A stretch of DNA of 9,620 nucleotides from Chlamydiota bacterium (GCA_023269365.1 JAHFTN010000060.1:1-9620), one strand, 5' to 3'; shown: positions 1-6,406, counted from the stretch's first letter. Notes: a model not told the origin generated them from the letters alone. Translations and numbers: made by a program.

Positions 1-1094
1 TGGATCAGCTCTGCTTCGATCTCAACGTTGTCTCCAGGCATCACCATCTCTGTCCCAGTAGGAAGCGTCACAGTGCCTGTCACGTCTGTCGTACGGAAAT
101 AAAACTGAGGACGGTATCCAGTAAAGAAAGGCTTATGACGACCCCCTTCTTCTTTCGTCAACACGTAGATCGTCCCTTTGAATTTCGTGTGTGGAGTGCA
201 AGTGCCCGGCGCTACAAGAACCATCCCACGCTCAAGGTCTTTCTTCTCCATGCCGCGCAGCAAGAGGCCCACGTTTTCCCCAGCTCGTGCATCATCAAGA
301 AGTTTATTAAACATCTCGATGCCAGTCACAACGGTATCTCTCGTCTCGCGAATCCCCACAATTTGGAGCTTATCGTTGACTTTCAGTTTACCCCTCTCGA
401 TACGACCCGTAGCGACCGTGCCGCGACCAGAAATAGAGAAGACGTCTTCAATGGGCATCAAGAAAGGCTTGTCAGTATCCCGTACAGGTGTAGGGATCTT
501 CTCATCCACCACTTTCATGAGCTCTTTGATCCCTTTCACATACTCAGGATCCCCTTCAAGAGCTTTAAGAGCAGAACCGCGGATAATTGGGGTGTCTTTG
601 TACCCTTTTGCTTCTAAAAGCTCATGCAACTCCATCTCCACGAGATCGACGAGCTCTTCATCTCCAGCGCCGATCATGTCCATCTTATTCAAGAAGACAA
701 CAATCGCAGGAACGCCTACCTGGCGAGCGAGCAAAATGTGTTCTTTCGTCTGGGGCATCGCGCCATCTGTGGCAGCCACTACGAGAATCGCGCCGTCCAT
801 CTGTGCAGCCCCTGTAATCATGTTTTTAACATAGTCAGCGTGACCGGGACAGTCTACGTGTGCATAGTGGCGATTTGCCGTTTGATATTCGACGTGTGTA
901 GAATTGATCGTAATCCCACGCGCTTTTTCTTCCGGCGTATTATCAATAGAAGCGTAATCGCGAAATTTCGCTCCCCCTTCTGCCGCAAGTACTTTTGTAA
1001 TCGCTGCGGTTAAAGATGTCTTACCATGGTCAACGTGTCCAATTGTTCCGATGTTGACGTGAGGTTTAGTTCTCTGAAACTGTTCTTTTGCCAT
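1..1094 (-). CDS. tuf: Translation elongation factor Tu, 3' end cut by window edge
   Basis: EF-Tu is the cytoplasmic GTPase that delivers aminoacyl-tRNA to the ribosomal A site. Reading the minus strand from ATG at 1094 gives MAKEQFQRTKPHVNVGTIGH and then all GTPase motifs: P-loop GHVDHGKT at residues 19-26, the switch-I segment ARGITINST near 58-66, DCPGH at 81-85, NKMD at 136-139 and GSALKA in the G5 region. Domains II and III follow, including a GRGTVATGRIERG stretch and HTKFKG. The visible 364 codons end in IEAELI, so about 30 residues of the usual ~394 lie beyond the left edge. The start is fixed by homology and by a GGAGG ribosome binding site five bases upstream. It lies downstream of tRNA-Thr and infA on the same strand, so it is probably co-transcribed with the tRNA. 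In many bacteria, E. coli tufB included, tuf also follows a tRNA-Thr(GGU). Nothing in the protein looks degraded. Confidence 0.98.
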   Translation of the reverse strand, partial: MAKEQFQRTKPHVNIGTIGHVDHGKTSLTAAITKVLAAEGGAKFRDYASIDNTPEEKARGITINSTHVEYQTANRHYAHVDCPGHADYVKNMITGAAQMDGAILVVAATDGAMPQTKEHILLARQVGVPAIVVFLNKMDMIGAGDEELVDLVEMELHELLEAKGYKDTPIIRGSALKALEGDPEYVKGIKELMKVVDEKIPTPVRDTDKPFLMPIEDVFSISGRGTVATGRIERGKLKVNDKLQIVGIRETRDTVVTGIEMFNKLLDDARAGENVGLLLRGMEKKDLERGMVLVAPGTCTPHTKFKGTIYVLTKEEGGRHKPFFTGYRPQFYFRTTDVTGTVTLPTGTEMVMPGDNVEIEAELI

Positions 1095-1099
1095 GACTT

Positions 1100-1104
1100 C
1101 CTCC
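1100..1104 (-). promoter_or_regulatory. Shine-Dalgarno site of tuf
   Basis: The minus strand reads CGGAGGAAGTC directly before the tuf ATG. GGAGG lies five bases from the start codon. It is the strongest ribosome binding site seen in this window, which fits the very high expression of EF-Tu. Confidence 0.85.
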
Positions 1105-1145
1105 GTTTGGCTCCCTATTATTTCAATTCACAAAATTTTTTCCTT

Positions 1146-1217
1146 TGCCCGGAAAAGGAATCGAACCTTCGACCTTTTGCTTACCATGCAAATGCTCTAC
1201 CACTGAGCTATCTGGGC
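1146..1217 (-). tRNA. tRNA-Thr (anticodon GGU)
   Basis: The minus strand folds into a standard 72-nt cloverleaf: acceptor GCCCAGA/TCCGGGC, TA at 8-9, D arm GCTC-AGTGGTA-GAGC, anticodon arm TTTGC-ATGGTAA-GCAAA, variable AGGTC, T arm GAAGG-TTCGATT-CCTTT and discriminator A. The anticodon is GGT (plus-strand 1183-1185), decoding ACC and ACU threonine codons. The 3' CCA is not encoded (AAAGG follows the discriminator), so it must be added by CCA-adding enzyme. One acceptor pair, position 5-68, is A·C rather than Watson-Crick, and the outer T-stem pair is G·U. It sits 51 nt upstream of tuf and downstream of infA, so the tRNA is probably processed out of a transcript that also carries tuf. Confidence 0.95.
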
Positions 1218-1265
1218 TCTGACTGTTGCAAGAGAATCCCCTGCCTTGAGGTCGTAAAGCAACGC

Positions 1266-1295
1266 AGTTTATGCCTTTTGGACAAATAAATTCAA
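1266..1295 (-). promoter_or_regulatory. Possible promoter for tRNA-Thr and tuf
   Basis: In the 121-bp gap between infA and the tRNA, the minus strand carries TTGAAT (1295-1290) and TAAACT (1271-1266) separated by 18 bp. Each matches the sigma-70 type consensus at four of six positions. It is correctly placed to give a short leader before the tRNA. The match is modest and could be chance in an AT-rich spacer. Confidence 0.3.
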
Positions 1296-1307
1296 CTTCA
1301 ATTTTCC

Positions 1308-1332
1308 AAAAAAGCTTTTTTCTTAAAAAAAG
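1308..1332 (-). terminator. Weak AT-rich terminator-like hairpin after infA
   Basis: Reading the minus strand just after the infA stop codon, CTTTTTT and AAAAAAG (1332-1315) can pair around a TAAG loop, and a CTTTTTT run follows. This has the layout of an intrinsic terminator, but the stem is almost all A-T. The same bases also form the simple palindrome AAAAAAGCTTTTTT. It may attenuate rather than stop transcription into tRNA-Thr and tuf. Confidence 0.3.
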
Positions 1333-1338
1333 AGGAAT

Positions 1339-1557
1339 TTACCTTTGACGGTAGACAATCCGCGCCTTGGTTAAATCGTAAGGGGACATCTCGACTGTAA
1401 CGACGTCTCCCACAAGAACGCGAATGTTACGCATCCGCATTTTTCCACAAAGATGCGCCAGCACCTGCATCTTGTTTTCAAGAATCACCCTAAATGTCAT
1501 ATTGGGGAGAAGTTCTTCCACTGTTCCATCAATCTTGATCGTGTCTTCTTTCGCCAT
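1339..1557 (-). CDS. infA: Translation initiation factor IF-1
   Basis: IF-1 is a small OB-fold protein that binds the ribosomal A site during initiation and works with IF-2 and IF-3. The product is 72 residues, the usual bacterial length. It begins MAKEDTIKIDGTVEELLPN and carries the family signatures FRVILEN, CGKMRMRNIRVLVGDVVTVE and MSPYDLTKARIVYR. LCG replaces the commoner ISG before KMR, a minor variation. The start is the ATG conserved across the family. The upstream AATTTGAGTT offers only a weak ribosome binding site. It heads the infA - tRNA-Thr - tuf cluster. A 97-bp hairpin ends 34 bp upstream of its start codon and, if the promoter proposed at 1710-1738 is right, would lie within its 5' leader. 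Confidence 0.97.
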   Translation of the reverse strand: MAKEDTIKIDGTVEELLPNMTFRVILENKMQVLAHLCGKMRMRNIRVLVGDVVTVEMSPYDLTKARIVYRQR

Positions 1558-1591
1558 AACTCAAATTAAAATTGTGATCTGGGGTCTATTC

Positions 1592-1688
1592 ACTGGACTT
1601 GTATCCATTGGGGGCAATTTCGCGTCTAAAGCCTTCTGGCTCTATTGGCTTTAGACGCGAAATTGCCCCCAATGGATACAAATCCAGT
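1592..1688. repeat. Long near-perfect palindrome, copy 1 of a dispersed repeat family
   Basis: Two 42-bp arms (1592-1633 and 1647-1688) are inverted copies of each other with one difference, at 1598/1682, around a 13-bp centre TTCTGGCTCTATT. On the minus strand that position is a G·U pair, so a minus-strand RNA would be paired throughout. The outer end reads ACTGGACTTGTATCCATT followed by a G-run and CAAT; the inner stem is TTCGCGTCTAAAGCC. It fills most of the gap between the divergent infA and sufE genes. Neither strand has a T-run after the hairpin, so it is not an ordinary intrinsic terminator. The outer end is shared with the palindrome at 3411-3508, and the whole arm with the single arm at 8712-8756. 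Confidence 0.95.
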
Positions 1689-1709
1689 ATTCAATAAAAA
1701 AACAGGCCC

Positions 1710-1738
1710 ATGAAACTAAATTTCCCTCAAATTGTCAA
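1710..1738 (-). promoter_or_regulatory. Candidate infA promoter upstream of the hairpin
   Basis: The minus strand shows a perfect TTGACA (1738-1733), a 17-bp spacer and TTTCAT (1715-1710), which matches TATAAT at four of six positions. Transcription would start near 1703, so the infA leader would be roughly 145 nt and contain the whole 97-bp palindrome. No better promoter is visible in the 34 bp between the palindrome and infA. Confidence 0.4.
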
Positions 1739-1744
1739 TCATAT

Positions 1745-1750
1745 TATAAT
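1745..1750 (+). promoter_or_regulatory. Possible -10 element for sufE
   Basis: A perfect TATAAT lies 29 bp before the preferred sufE start at 1779. The best -35 at 17-bp spacing, TTCCCT (1722-1727), is poor. If used, transcription would begin near 1757, which excludes the upstream ATGs at 1710 and 1749 as starts. It lies back to back with the proposed infA -35 element at 1733-1738. Confidence 0.3.
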
Positions 1751-1778
1751 GGTGAGCAAAAAAACCTTGAGCCGCCCC

Positions 1779-2264
1779 ATGAACCCCACCCCCTTTTCCT
1801 CCTGCTTGGCAAAGCAGGCCCAAGTAAAGCTGCTATTTTCTACGTGTACGACGGCAGAAAAGAAATATGAGAAGCTCATCGAGCTAGGAAGGACCCTGCC
1901 CCCCTTCCCAGAGGAGCGCAAAATTCCAGAAAACCTCGTAAAGGGGTGCCAGAGCCAGATGTATGTCTACTCCACCTATGTCAATGGCAAGTGTTTTTTT
2001 CAAGCCCACTCAGAAGCTCTCATCTCTGCAGGCCTTGTCGCCCTGCTCCTCCTCGTCTATAATGAGGAACCTCCAGAGGCAATCCTTTCCTGCCCTCCCC
2101 TCTTTCTCGAGGAGCTGCAGCTCCATCAAAGCCTCTCCCCTAGCAGGTCGAACGGTCTTGCGAGTCTGCTCTTGCGTCTTAAACAAGAAGCATTAAAATT
2201 TTTAATTCCTAACAGTATTAAAAAAGGCAAAGAAGATGCTCCTGGGAGCCGCCCGTCACCTTAG
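1779..2264 (+). CDS. sufE: Cysteine desulfuration protein SufE
   Basis: SufE accepts persulfide sulfur from the cysteine desulfurase SufS and passes it to the Fe-S cluster scaffold in the cytoplasm. From ATG 1779 the product has 161 residues, compared with about 138 in E. coli SufE. It aligns by eye through KKYEKLIELGRTLP (29-41), the active-site loop NLVKGCQSQMYV with acceptor Cys57, AHSEALISAGLVALLLLVYN (76-95) and the C-terminal LSPSRSNGL (119-127). An open frame extends back to ATG 1710 and includes another ATG at 1749. I prefer 1779 because family similarity begins after it and because 1749 overlaps a TATAAT box, but no good ribosome binding site decides the matter. The last 47 bp overlap the 3' end of the M24 peptidase gene on the other strand. 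The C-terminal tail after residue 145 is longer than usual and may owe its sequence to that overlap. Confidence 0.92.
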   Translation: MNPTPFSSCLAKQAQVKLLFSTCTTAEKKYEKLIELGRTLPPFPEERKIPENLVKGCQSQMYVYSTYVNGKCFFQAHSEALISAGLVALLLLVYNEEPPEAILSCPPLFLEELQLHQSLSPSRSNGLASLLLRLKQEALKFLIPNSIKKGKEDAPGSRPSP

Positions 2265-3396
2265 CCACGCCCTCGTCTCCTAGGTAGATATCGTACTCGA
2301 GGCGCACACCAAATTCCCCTGACAAATAGATCCCCGGCTCGATCGAAAAGCAGGTATGGGGGATCAACTCCCTCTCATCTAGCGTCTCCAAGCTGTCTAT
2401 ATTGGCACCAGGGCCGTGGTCTTGGGTATAGATGTTATGGCCTGTGCGGTGGAGGAACTGGGGGCCAAATCCCCCCTTCTCGATGACACTGCGACACACC
2501 CGGTCTACCTCATACCCCTTGAGGGGTTGGTGGGCCGCATAGCGCGTTTGGACATAGTTTGTCGCTGCCACTTGCGCTGCTCTCACGAGGGAGAAGATCT
2601 GCTGCTGCTTAAGCGTAGGCGCGCTCCCTGCCACCGCTACGCGCGTGATATCGCCGTAGATCGCTTTGGGATGTTTCTTTTTACACCAGAGGTCGATCAG
2701 GATAAAGTCTCCCCGCTTGATGGCAACCGCATTATCTGCTGTTGGCTCGAAATGGGGATCTGCGCTATGGGCATTCACGGCGCAAATGGGAAGGGCTTCT
2801 GTCGTAAAGCCGTTTTTTTCCATCTGCTCTGCAATAAACATCCTGATTTGGTATTCGTCAATAGAGTGCTCCTCAATTAGAGCTGCTCTGATTTTGTCCC
2901 AAGCTTGAGAAACCACGCGGTCCAAAAAGGTAGCGGCCTCTAAGTGCATTTGTAACTGCTCTTCATCCAACACGCAGGTATAGTACTGCAAAAATGTAGC
3001 CGACGAAACCACCTCGATAGAAAAACTGCGGATAAGGTCGATGAGGCCGCCGTCGACCTTGGAAAGAGTGGGGATCGCCTGGTTAGGCGAGTACTCCATG
3101 GCGAGAGTCTTGACCCCTTGCAGCGTGGTTTTGAGCTGCTCGTGGAGCTCTTGCCAGGCGAGATAAAACCGCTCCTTCCCGGGGAGGTGGGACAAAACGT
3201 GGGGCTCGATCCTATGCAGAATCTTTACAGGCTCACCCCGAGCGGGGATCCAGTAAAAAAAGCGGCGAGTAGTCAGAGTCTCTTCGGGAAGCTGCAAAAA
3301 AGTGCGCGCTAAAGGGTTGCTCTTTTGAAAGTCATAGAGGAGCCATCCGTCAATCTTGCCTTTGACAAGGTGGGATTGCACATCTTGAATATCCAT
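2218..3396 (-). CDS. M24 family metallopeptidase (Xaa-Pro aminopeptidase-like)
   Basis: Members of this family are cytoplasmic di-metal aminopeptidases that usually remove an N-terminal residue preceding proline. The 392-residue product has an N-terminal creatinase-like region (about 1-140) and a 'pita-bread' catalytic domain (about 147-388). All five expected metal ligands are visible: Asp235 in LIDLWCK, Asp249 in YGDITR, His320 in HRTGHNIY, Glu353 in SIEPGIY and Glu367 in VRLEYDI. His327 occupies the position of the conserved second active-site histidine (H-x6-H spacing as in aminopeptidase P). The exact substrate cannot be assigned from sequence, since prolidase and creatinase share the fold. 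The ATG start follows AGAGAAGAAT, a weak ribosome binding site. The gene follows the HEAT-repeat gene on the same strand but is separated from it by a large hairpin, and no clear promoter of its own is visible. Its 3' end overlaps sufE antisense. Confidence 0.93.
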   Translation of the reverse strand: MDIQDVQSHLVKGKIDGWLLYDFQKSNPLARTFLQLPEETLTTRRFFYWIPARGEPVKILHRIEPHVLSHLPGKERFYLAWQELHEQLKTTLQGVKTLAMEYSPNQAIPTLSKVDGGLIDLIRSFSIEVVSSATFLQYYTCVLDEEQLQMHLEAATFLDRVVSQAWDKIRAALIEEHSIDEYQIRMFIAEQMEKNGFTTEALPICAVNAHSADPHFEPTADNAVAIKRGDFILIDLWCKKKHPKAIYGDITRVAVAGSAPTLKQQQIFSLVRAAQVAATNYVQTRYAAHQPLKGYEVDRVCRSVIEKGGFGPQFLHRTGHNIYTQDHGPGANIDSLETLDERELIPHTCFSIEPGIYLSGEFGVRLEYDIYLGDEGVAKVTGGSQEHLLCLF

Positions 3397-3410
3397 ATTC
3401 TTCTCTTAGT

Positions 3411-3508
3411 CTGAACTTGTAACCATGGGTGGGGGCAATATTCTATTGGCAAGGACCAGAAGTCCTTGCCAATAGAATATTGCCCCCACCCATGGTTACA
3501 AGTCCAGT
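3411..3508. repeat. Long perfect palindrome, copy 2 of the dispersed repeat family
   Basis: The arms 3415-3456 and 3462-3503 are perfect 42-bp inverted copies around a 5-bp loop (CAGAA; TTCTG on the minus strand). Pairing extends to 46 bp (3411-3456 with 3462-3507) with one difference at 3414/3504, which would be U·G in a minus-strand RNA. The right arm, read on the minus strand, starts ACTGGACTTGTAACCATGGG followed by a G-run and CAAT, matching copy 1, but the inner stem (ATTCTATTGGCAAGGAC) is different. The element fills almost all of the gap between the HEAT-repeat gene stop and the M24 peptidase start. Its outer base, at 3508, is the last base of the HEAT gene TAA stop. No T-run follows it in either direction. 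Confidence 0.95.
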
Positions 3509-5202
3509 TAGTGGTATAAACACTGGATTAAAGCAGATGCAGCCACAACGCGCAAGATCTGAAATGGCTCTTTAAGTACCTCGACGAGGAAAGGGATCGA
3601 TGAAGGATCGCCGATTCGCGCAAGGGCTTCTAAAATGTGCACCTTCATCTCCCGATCAACTCTGGAGTAACTCTCTTGCAGCGTGCTGACCGCCGTTGAA
3701 TCGCTGCCGACAATGGCCAAGATGAGCGCTGCCTGGCAGCGGATCTTCTCGTCGGGGTCTTTGAGAAGCTCTCTCACCACTTCCAAATCTTCTTCACTCC
3801 CCTCTTGGATCAGCGTTGCAGCAGCTGCGCCCGTAACACCCCAAGATCTAGCCTCAAGGAACTCTTTCACAGCTTGACTTGCTCCAGGAGAGCGCATCTT
3901 ACTGAGGATGGAGAATAAATCGAGGCGCGTCAACTGATCGACAACAGACGGGTAGTGGGGGATCGAGTCGATATGTTTTACCTGCGAGGGGGCAAGGGAG
4001 CGAAATAGGGGATTTCTAGAGCTTTCCCACATCCACAGCGCTTTCTCTTGAGAGAGGGTGTCGCGGATGAGGTTACACGCCCTCTCAACTTGAACCCTCT
4101 GGCCGATCAGCCCCTGAGCAAGGTTCACCCTCACATAGGGGTCTTGCGTCTTTTCGAGTGCAGCAAGGGTGGCTTTTATCCCATACCTCCCGCTAATGGC
4201 GAGTGCTGCGGACGCAAGACGTTGCCACTCAGGGTTTTCCTCAAACACCCACTTTAAAAGAGAGGATTCTCCACGCGGATCTTGATTGATAAGCAACACG
4301 TAGGCAGCAGTGATGGCTACCTCGGGAGCGGGGTCTTTCAAAAGCCCTTCGACAAGCGCAGTATTCTTCACACACAGTAACGCCATTGCATTAAGAGAAG
4401 CAACTCGCACATCGGAAGAGACATCGTCAAGAAGGATTTTAAGCAAATCAACGTCTGAATAGAGCTGCAGATGAACCATCACCTCTGCTGCCAACTGCCT
4501 TAAACCCGCTCTTGGGCTCTGGACCAAACTCAGCAACTCCTCTCTATCGATCTTGTCGTACATCCCCACCAAAGAGACGATTGCTGTCGCCTTTTCTTCT
4601 GCTAGCGTACGTGGGTTTGCCACGATCTCTTTGAGTTGAGATCTCGCTTCATAGAGGTGCATTGCACCGGCCGCTGCAATCACATAGAGGCGGACATACC
4701 ACACCCTCTCCTCTTTCAGCAGACGCAAAATCTCTGCTTTTAAGGGAGCATCTGCGTAATTCGTCGCAAGGCGAACGGCAACGGAACGCAGCGTCGCATT
4801 AGAAGATTTAAGTTGGGAAAGAAGAAAAGGGATCGCCTTTGCATCGCGCGTAAAGGCGCTTCCTAGCAGCGCATTTAAGCGCATGTTGATCTGACAAGAG
4901 CTCACCCCTTTGTTGAGAACCCCCCACGCCAATACCTCGAGCATTGTACGATCGATCTTTTTCTCTTGCATCTCTCTGCACAGCTCCACCCACTGCTCGA
5001 TGGCTTGTGTCTCATCCCCCTGCTCTGCAAGGGCGCGGATGTAGGCTTTCTGAAGCAGCTCCGAGCTCGGGAATACCTTCACAGCAGCTTCTGCTTCTAT
5101 GAGCGCAGAAGATTTGTCGTTGATCAACAGATGCGCTTGAATCCTTTGCTTGTACTGCTCTTCTGCAACAGGAGATGTGAGGAGAAGCAATAAAGGCAAC
5201 AT
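3508..5202 (-). CDS. Exported HEAT-repeat protein
   Basis: The 564-residue product is an alpha-solenoid, a scaffold fold normally used for protein-protein contacts; no enzymatic motif is visible. The N-terminus (MLPLLLLLTSPVAEEQ) looks like a short hydrophobic export signal, probably cleaved after about residue 12-14. Residues ~15-85 form TPR-like helices (LLINDKSSALIEAEAAVKVF, then an AIEQWVELCREM helix). The rest consists of repeated HEAT-like helix pairs with the recurring pattern of a helix, a D/P turn and an R/V/A-rich helix, for example SSNATLRSVAVRLATNYAD, SSDVRVASLNAMALL and DPAPEVAITAAYVLL, and DPSSIPFLVEVLKEP near the C-terminus. It starts 2 bp after the HIT gene stop with a TAGG in the end of that gene as a possible ribosome binding site, so it is most likely the third gene of a MYG1-HIT-HEAT operon. 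A role in the periplasm or envelope is inferred only from the signal. The TAA stop coincides with the outer end of the palindromic repeat. Confidence 0.88.
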   Translation of the reverse strand: MLPLLLLLTSPVAEEQYKQRIQAHLLINDKSSALIEAEAAVKVFPSSELLQKAYIRALAEQGDETQAIEQWVELCREMQEKKIDRTMLEVLAWGVLNKGVSSCQINMRLNALLGSAFTRDAKAIPFLLSQLKSSNATLRSVAVRLATNYADAPLKAEILRLLKEERVWYVRLYVIAAAGAMHLYEARSQLKEIVANPRTLAEEKATAIVSLVGMYDKIDREELLSLVQSPRAGLRQLAAEVMVHLQLYSDVDLLKILLDDVSSDVRVASLNAMALLCVKNTALVEGLLKDPAPEVAITAAYVLLINQDPRGESSLLKWVFEENPEWQRLASAALAISGRYGIKATLAALEKTQDPYVRVNLAQGLIGQRVQVERACNLIRDTLSQEKALWMWESSRNPLFRSLAPSQVKHIDSIPHYPSVVDQLTRLDLFSILSKMRSPGASQAVKEFLEARSWGVTGAAAATLIQEGSEEDLEVVRELLKDPDEKIRCQAALILAIVGSDSTAVSTLQESYSRVDREMKVHILEALARIGDPSSIPFLVEVLKEPFQILRVVAASALIQCLYH

Positions 5203-5204
5203 GA

Positions 5205-5540
5205 TTAACCTAGGTGGGAGAGTTTACGCCCACCAATCAGGTGGAAATGCAGATGAAAAACCGTTTGTCCCGCCTCTTCTCCGCTGTTTGTCAATAGTCG
5301 GTATCCCTCTTCTACCGAGTACTCTTTGGCGAGCTGCTGCGCCACTTCTACAATTTCAGCAAGCAGCGGCAAATCTTCTTTTTGCATCGCCTGTACATTG
5401 GCAATCGACTTTTTTGGCATAATCAATAAGTGAACGGGGGCCACTGGGGCAATGTCTTCAATTGCCAAAATCCGCTCATTTTCAAATGCTTTTTTGCAAG
5501 GGATCTGTCCTGCAATGATTTTTCCAAAGATCGTTGTCAT
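5205..5540 (-). CDS. HIT family protein, HinT-like purine nucleotide phosphoramidase
   Basis: HinT-type enzymes hydrolyse AMP-lysine and related adenosine phosphoramidates in the cytoplasm. The 111-residue product is the usual HinT length. It starts MTTIFGKIIAGQIPCKKAFE, shows the APVHLLIMPKK strand and ends with the catalytic triad FHLHFHLIGG, in which His96, His98 and His100 form the HxHxH motif; the central His98 is the expected nucleophile. The frame stays open to 5624, but the upstream part lies within the 3' end of the MYG1-like gene and has no HIT similarity, so I place the start at ATG 5540. That ATG overlaps the preceding stop as ATGA and is preceded by GAAGGA at good spacing, which suggests translational coupling. 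In Chlamydia an equivalent gene is, from memory, annotated ycfF beside a MYG1 gene. Confidence 0.95.
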   Translation of the reverse strand: MTTIFGKIIAGQIPCKKAFENERILAIEDIAPVAPVHLLIMPKKSIANVQAMQKEDLPLLAEIVEVAQQLAKEYSVEEGYRLLTNSGEEAGQTVFHLHFHLIGGRKLSHLG

Positions 5541-6406
5541 GATTTTTCCTTCAATACAAATTCGAGCGCTTTGAGCACATCCTCTTTCGTTTTCCACACA
5601 GAGATAAAACGCCCTTTGTGACAAAACAAGGCACCCGGAATTCCCGACACCTTAACGAGCTCTTCATCCAACAACCCCGCCCAGGCGGCAGGAAGAGGCA
5701 AGCGCACCTGCATCTTCTCCTCTTCTCTCGGAGGGATCCCCCTTAATTTCCAATGGTTAGAAGAGGGCATGACCACAAAAAGCGCCGGATGGGTCTCCCC
5801 TCCCAGCTCGAAAAAGCTATCCATCCAAGGCATCGCCTCTTCAAAAAAGAGCACCTTCCCGTTGTGACTCATGCTCAATGCCACCTTCTCTCTACAAGAG
5901 CGCATATAGAGAAACTTTGTCAAAATACGCTCAATATATCCCAAAGTAAAATCTAGCGCCTCAAAAAAAGCCTTTAGCAACACCTCTTTGGGGGCATCAT
6001 AGACAGCTGGAACAAAACTCGTCACCACCTGAGAAAAGTTACAAACTCCCCTCTCTAACGTCGATTTCCCATTATCGTGAGCATCGACTCCTAACAAAAA
6101 AGAGCGGTTAATAAACTCGTAGGTAGGAAGATCAATAACCCCCTTTTCTTTCAAATAGGCCCACACCATCCCGGCACTGCTAAAATCCCCCTTGTAGCTG
6201 AGCTGATGGTGATCAAACCGTTTTGAAGCAGGATCATAAAGCCCTCCCACATCACATACAAACTCACACGTAGAGAGAAACTGGGGATCTCTCGAGCGGT
6301 AAATCTTATCCCTATCCACCAATCCAAAGGCTAAAAGAAGAGCGCACGCCGTGACCTCATCTGCATGGAAAGACCCATCATGCACGCCTACACTTCGCTC
6401 TGCCAT
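5537..6406 (-). CDS. MYG1/UPF0160 family metal-dependent nuclease-like protein
   Basis: MYG1 proteins belong to the DHH phosphoesterase superfamily; human MYG1 is reported to be a 3'-5' RNA exonuclease, and bacterial members are little studied. The 289-residue product carries the signature motifs in order: VHDGSFHADEV (8-18), CDVGGLYD (51-58), RFDHHQ (63-68, the DHH-type metal site) and GVDAHDNG (106-113). Downstream segments typical of the family include PSSNHWKLRGIPP and the C-terminal PGALFCHKGRFISVWKT. Nine bases upstream an in-frame GTG (6415) could add three residues, but it overlaps the AAGGAG ribosome binding site, whereas ATG 6406 lies eight bases from it, so I chose 6406. It is the first gene of the MYG1-HIT-HEAT cluster and is divergent from the 706-aa LOG-like gene. 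Its stop overlaps the HIT start by 4 bp. Confidence 0.94.
   Translation of the reverse strand: MAERSVGVHDGSFHADEVTACALLLAFGLVDRDKIYRSRDPQFLSTCEFVCDVGGLYDPASKRFDHHQLSYKGDFSSAGMVWAYLKEKGVIDLPTYEFINRSFLLGVDAHDNGKSTLERGVCNFSQVVTSFVPAVYDAPKEVLLKAFFEALDFTLGYIERILTKFLYMRSCREKVALSMSHNGKVLFFEEAMPWMDSFFELGGETHPALFVVMPSSNHWKLRGIPPREEEKMQVRLPLPAAWAGLLDEELVKVSGIPGALFCHKGRFISVWKTKEDVLKALEFVLKEKS

Noticed and set aside
135..1013. Several plus-strand open frames opposite tuf
   Set aside because: They are antisense to an unmistakable EF-Tu and have arginine/serine-rich compositions typical of shadow frames.
1424..1654. Plus-strand open frame crossing infA and the palindrome, and a similar one starting at 8727
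   Set aside because: Both encode a GNFASKA/GKFASKA-like string, but this is simply the same repeat read in the same frame; the rest is antisense to infA or to the DUF1207 gene.
1592..1688. Palindromes at 1592-1688 and 3411-3508 as ordinary intrinsic terminators
   Set aside because: Neither has a T-run on either strand after the stem, the stems are far longer than usual terminators, and the first lies between divergent genes where no transcript should end.
1592..3508. CRISPR array or insertion sequence
   Set aside because: The repeats are few, widely spaced and palindromic without regular spacers, and no cas or transposase gene is present in the window.
5541..5624. N-terminal extension of the HIT protein to 5624
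   Set aside because: The extra 28 residues lie inside the MYG1 3' end and are not part of the HIT fold; ATG 5540 has a ribosome binding site and the usual ATGA overlap.
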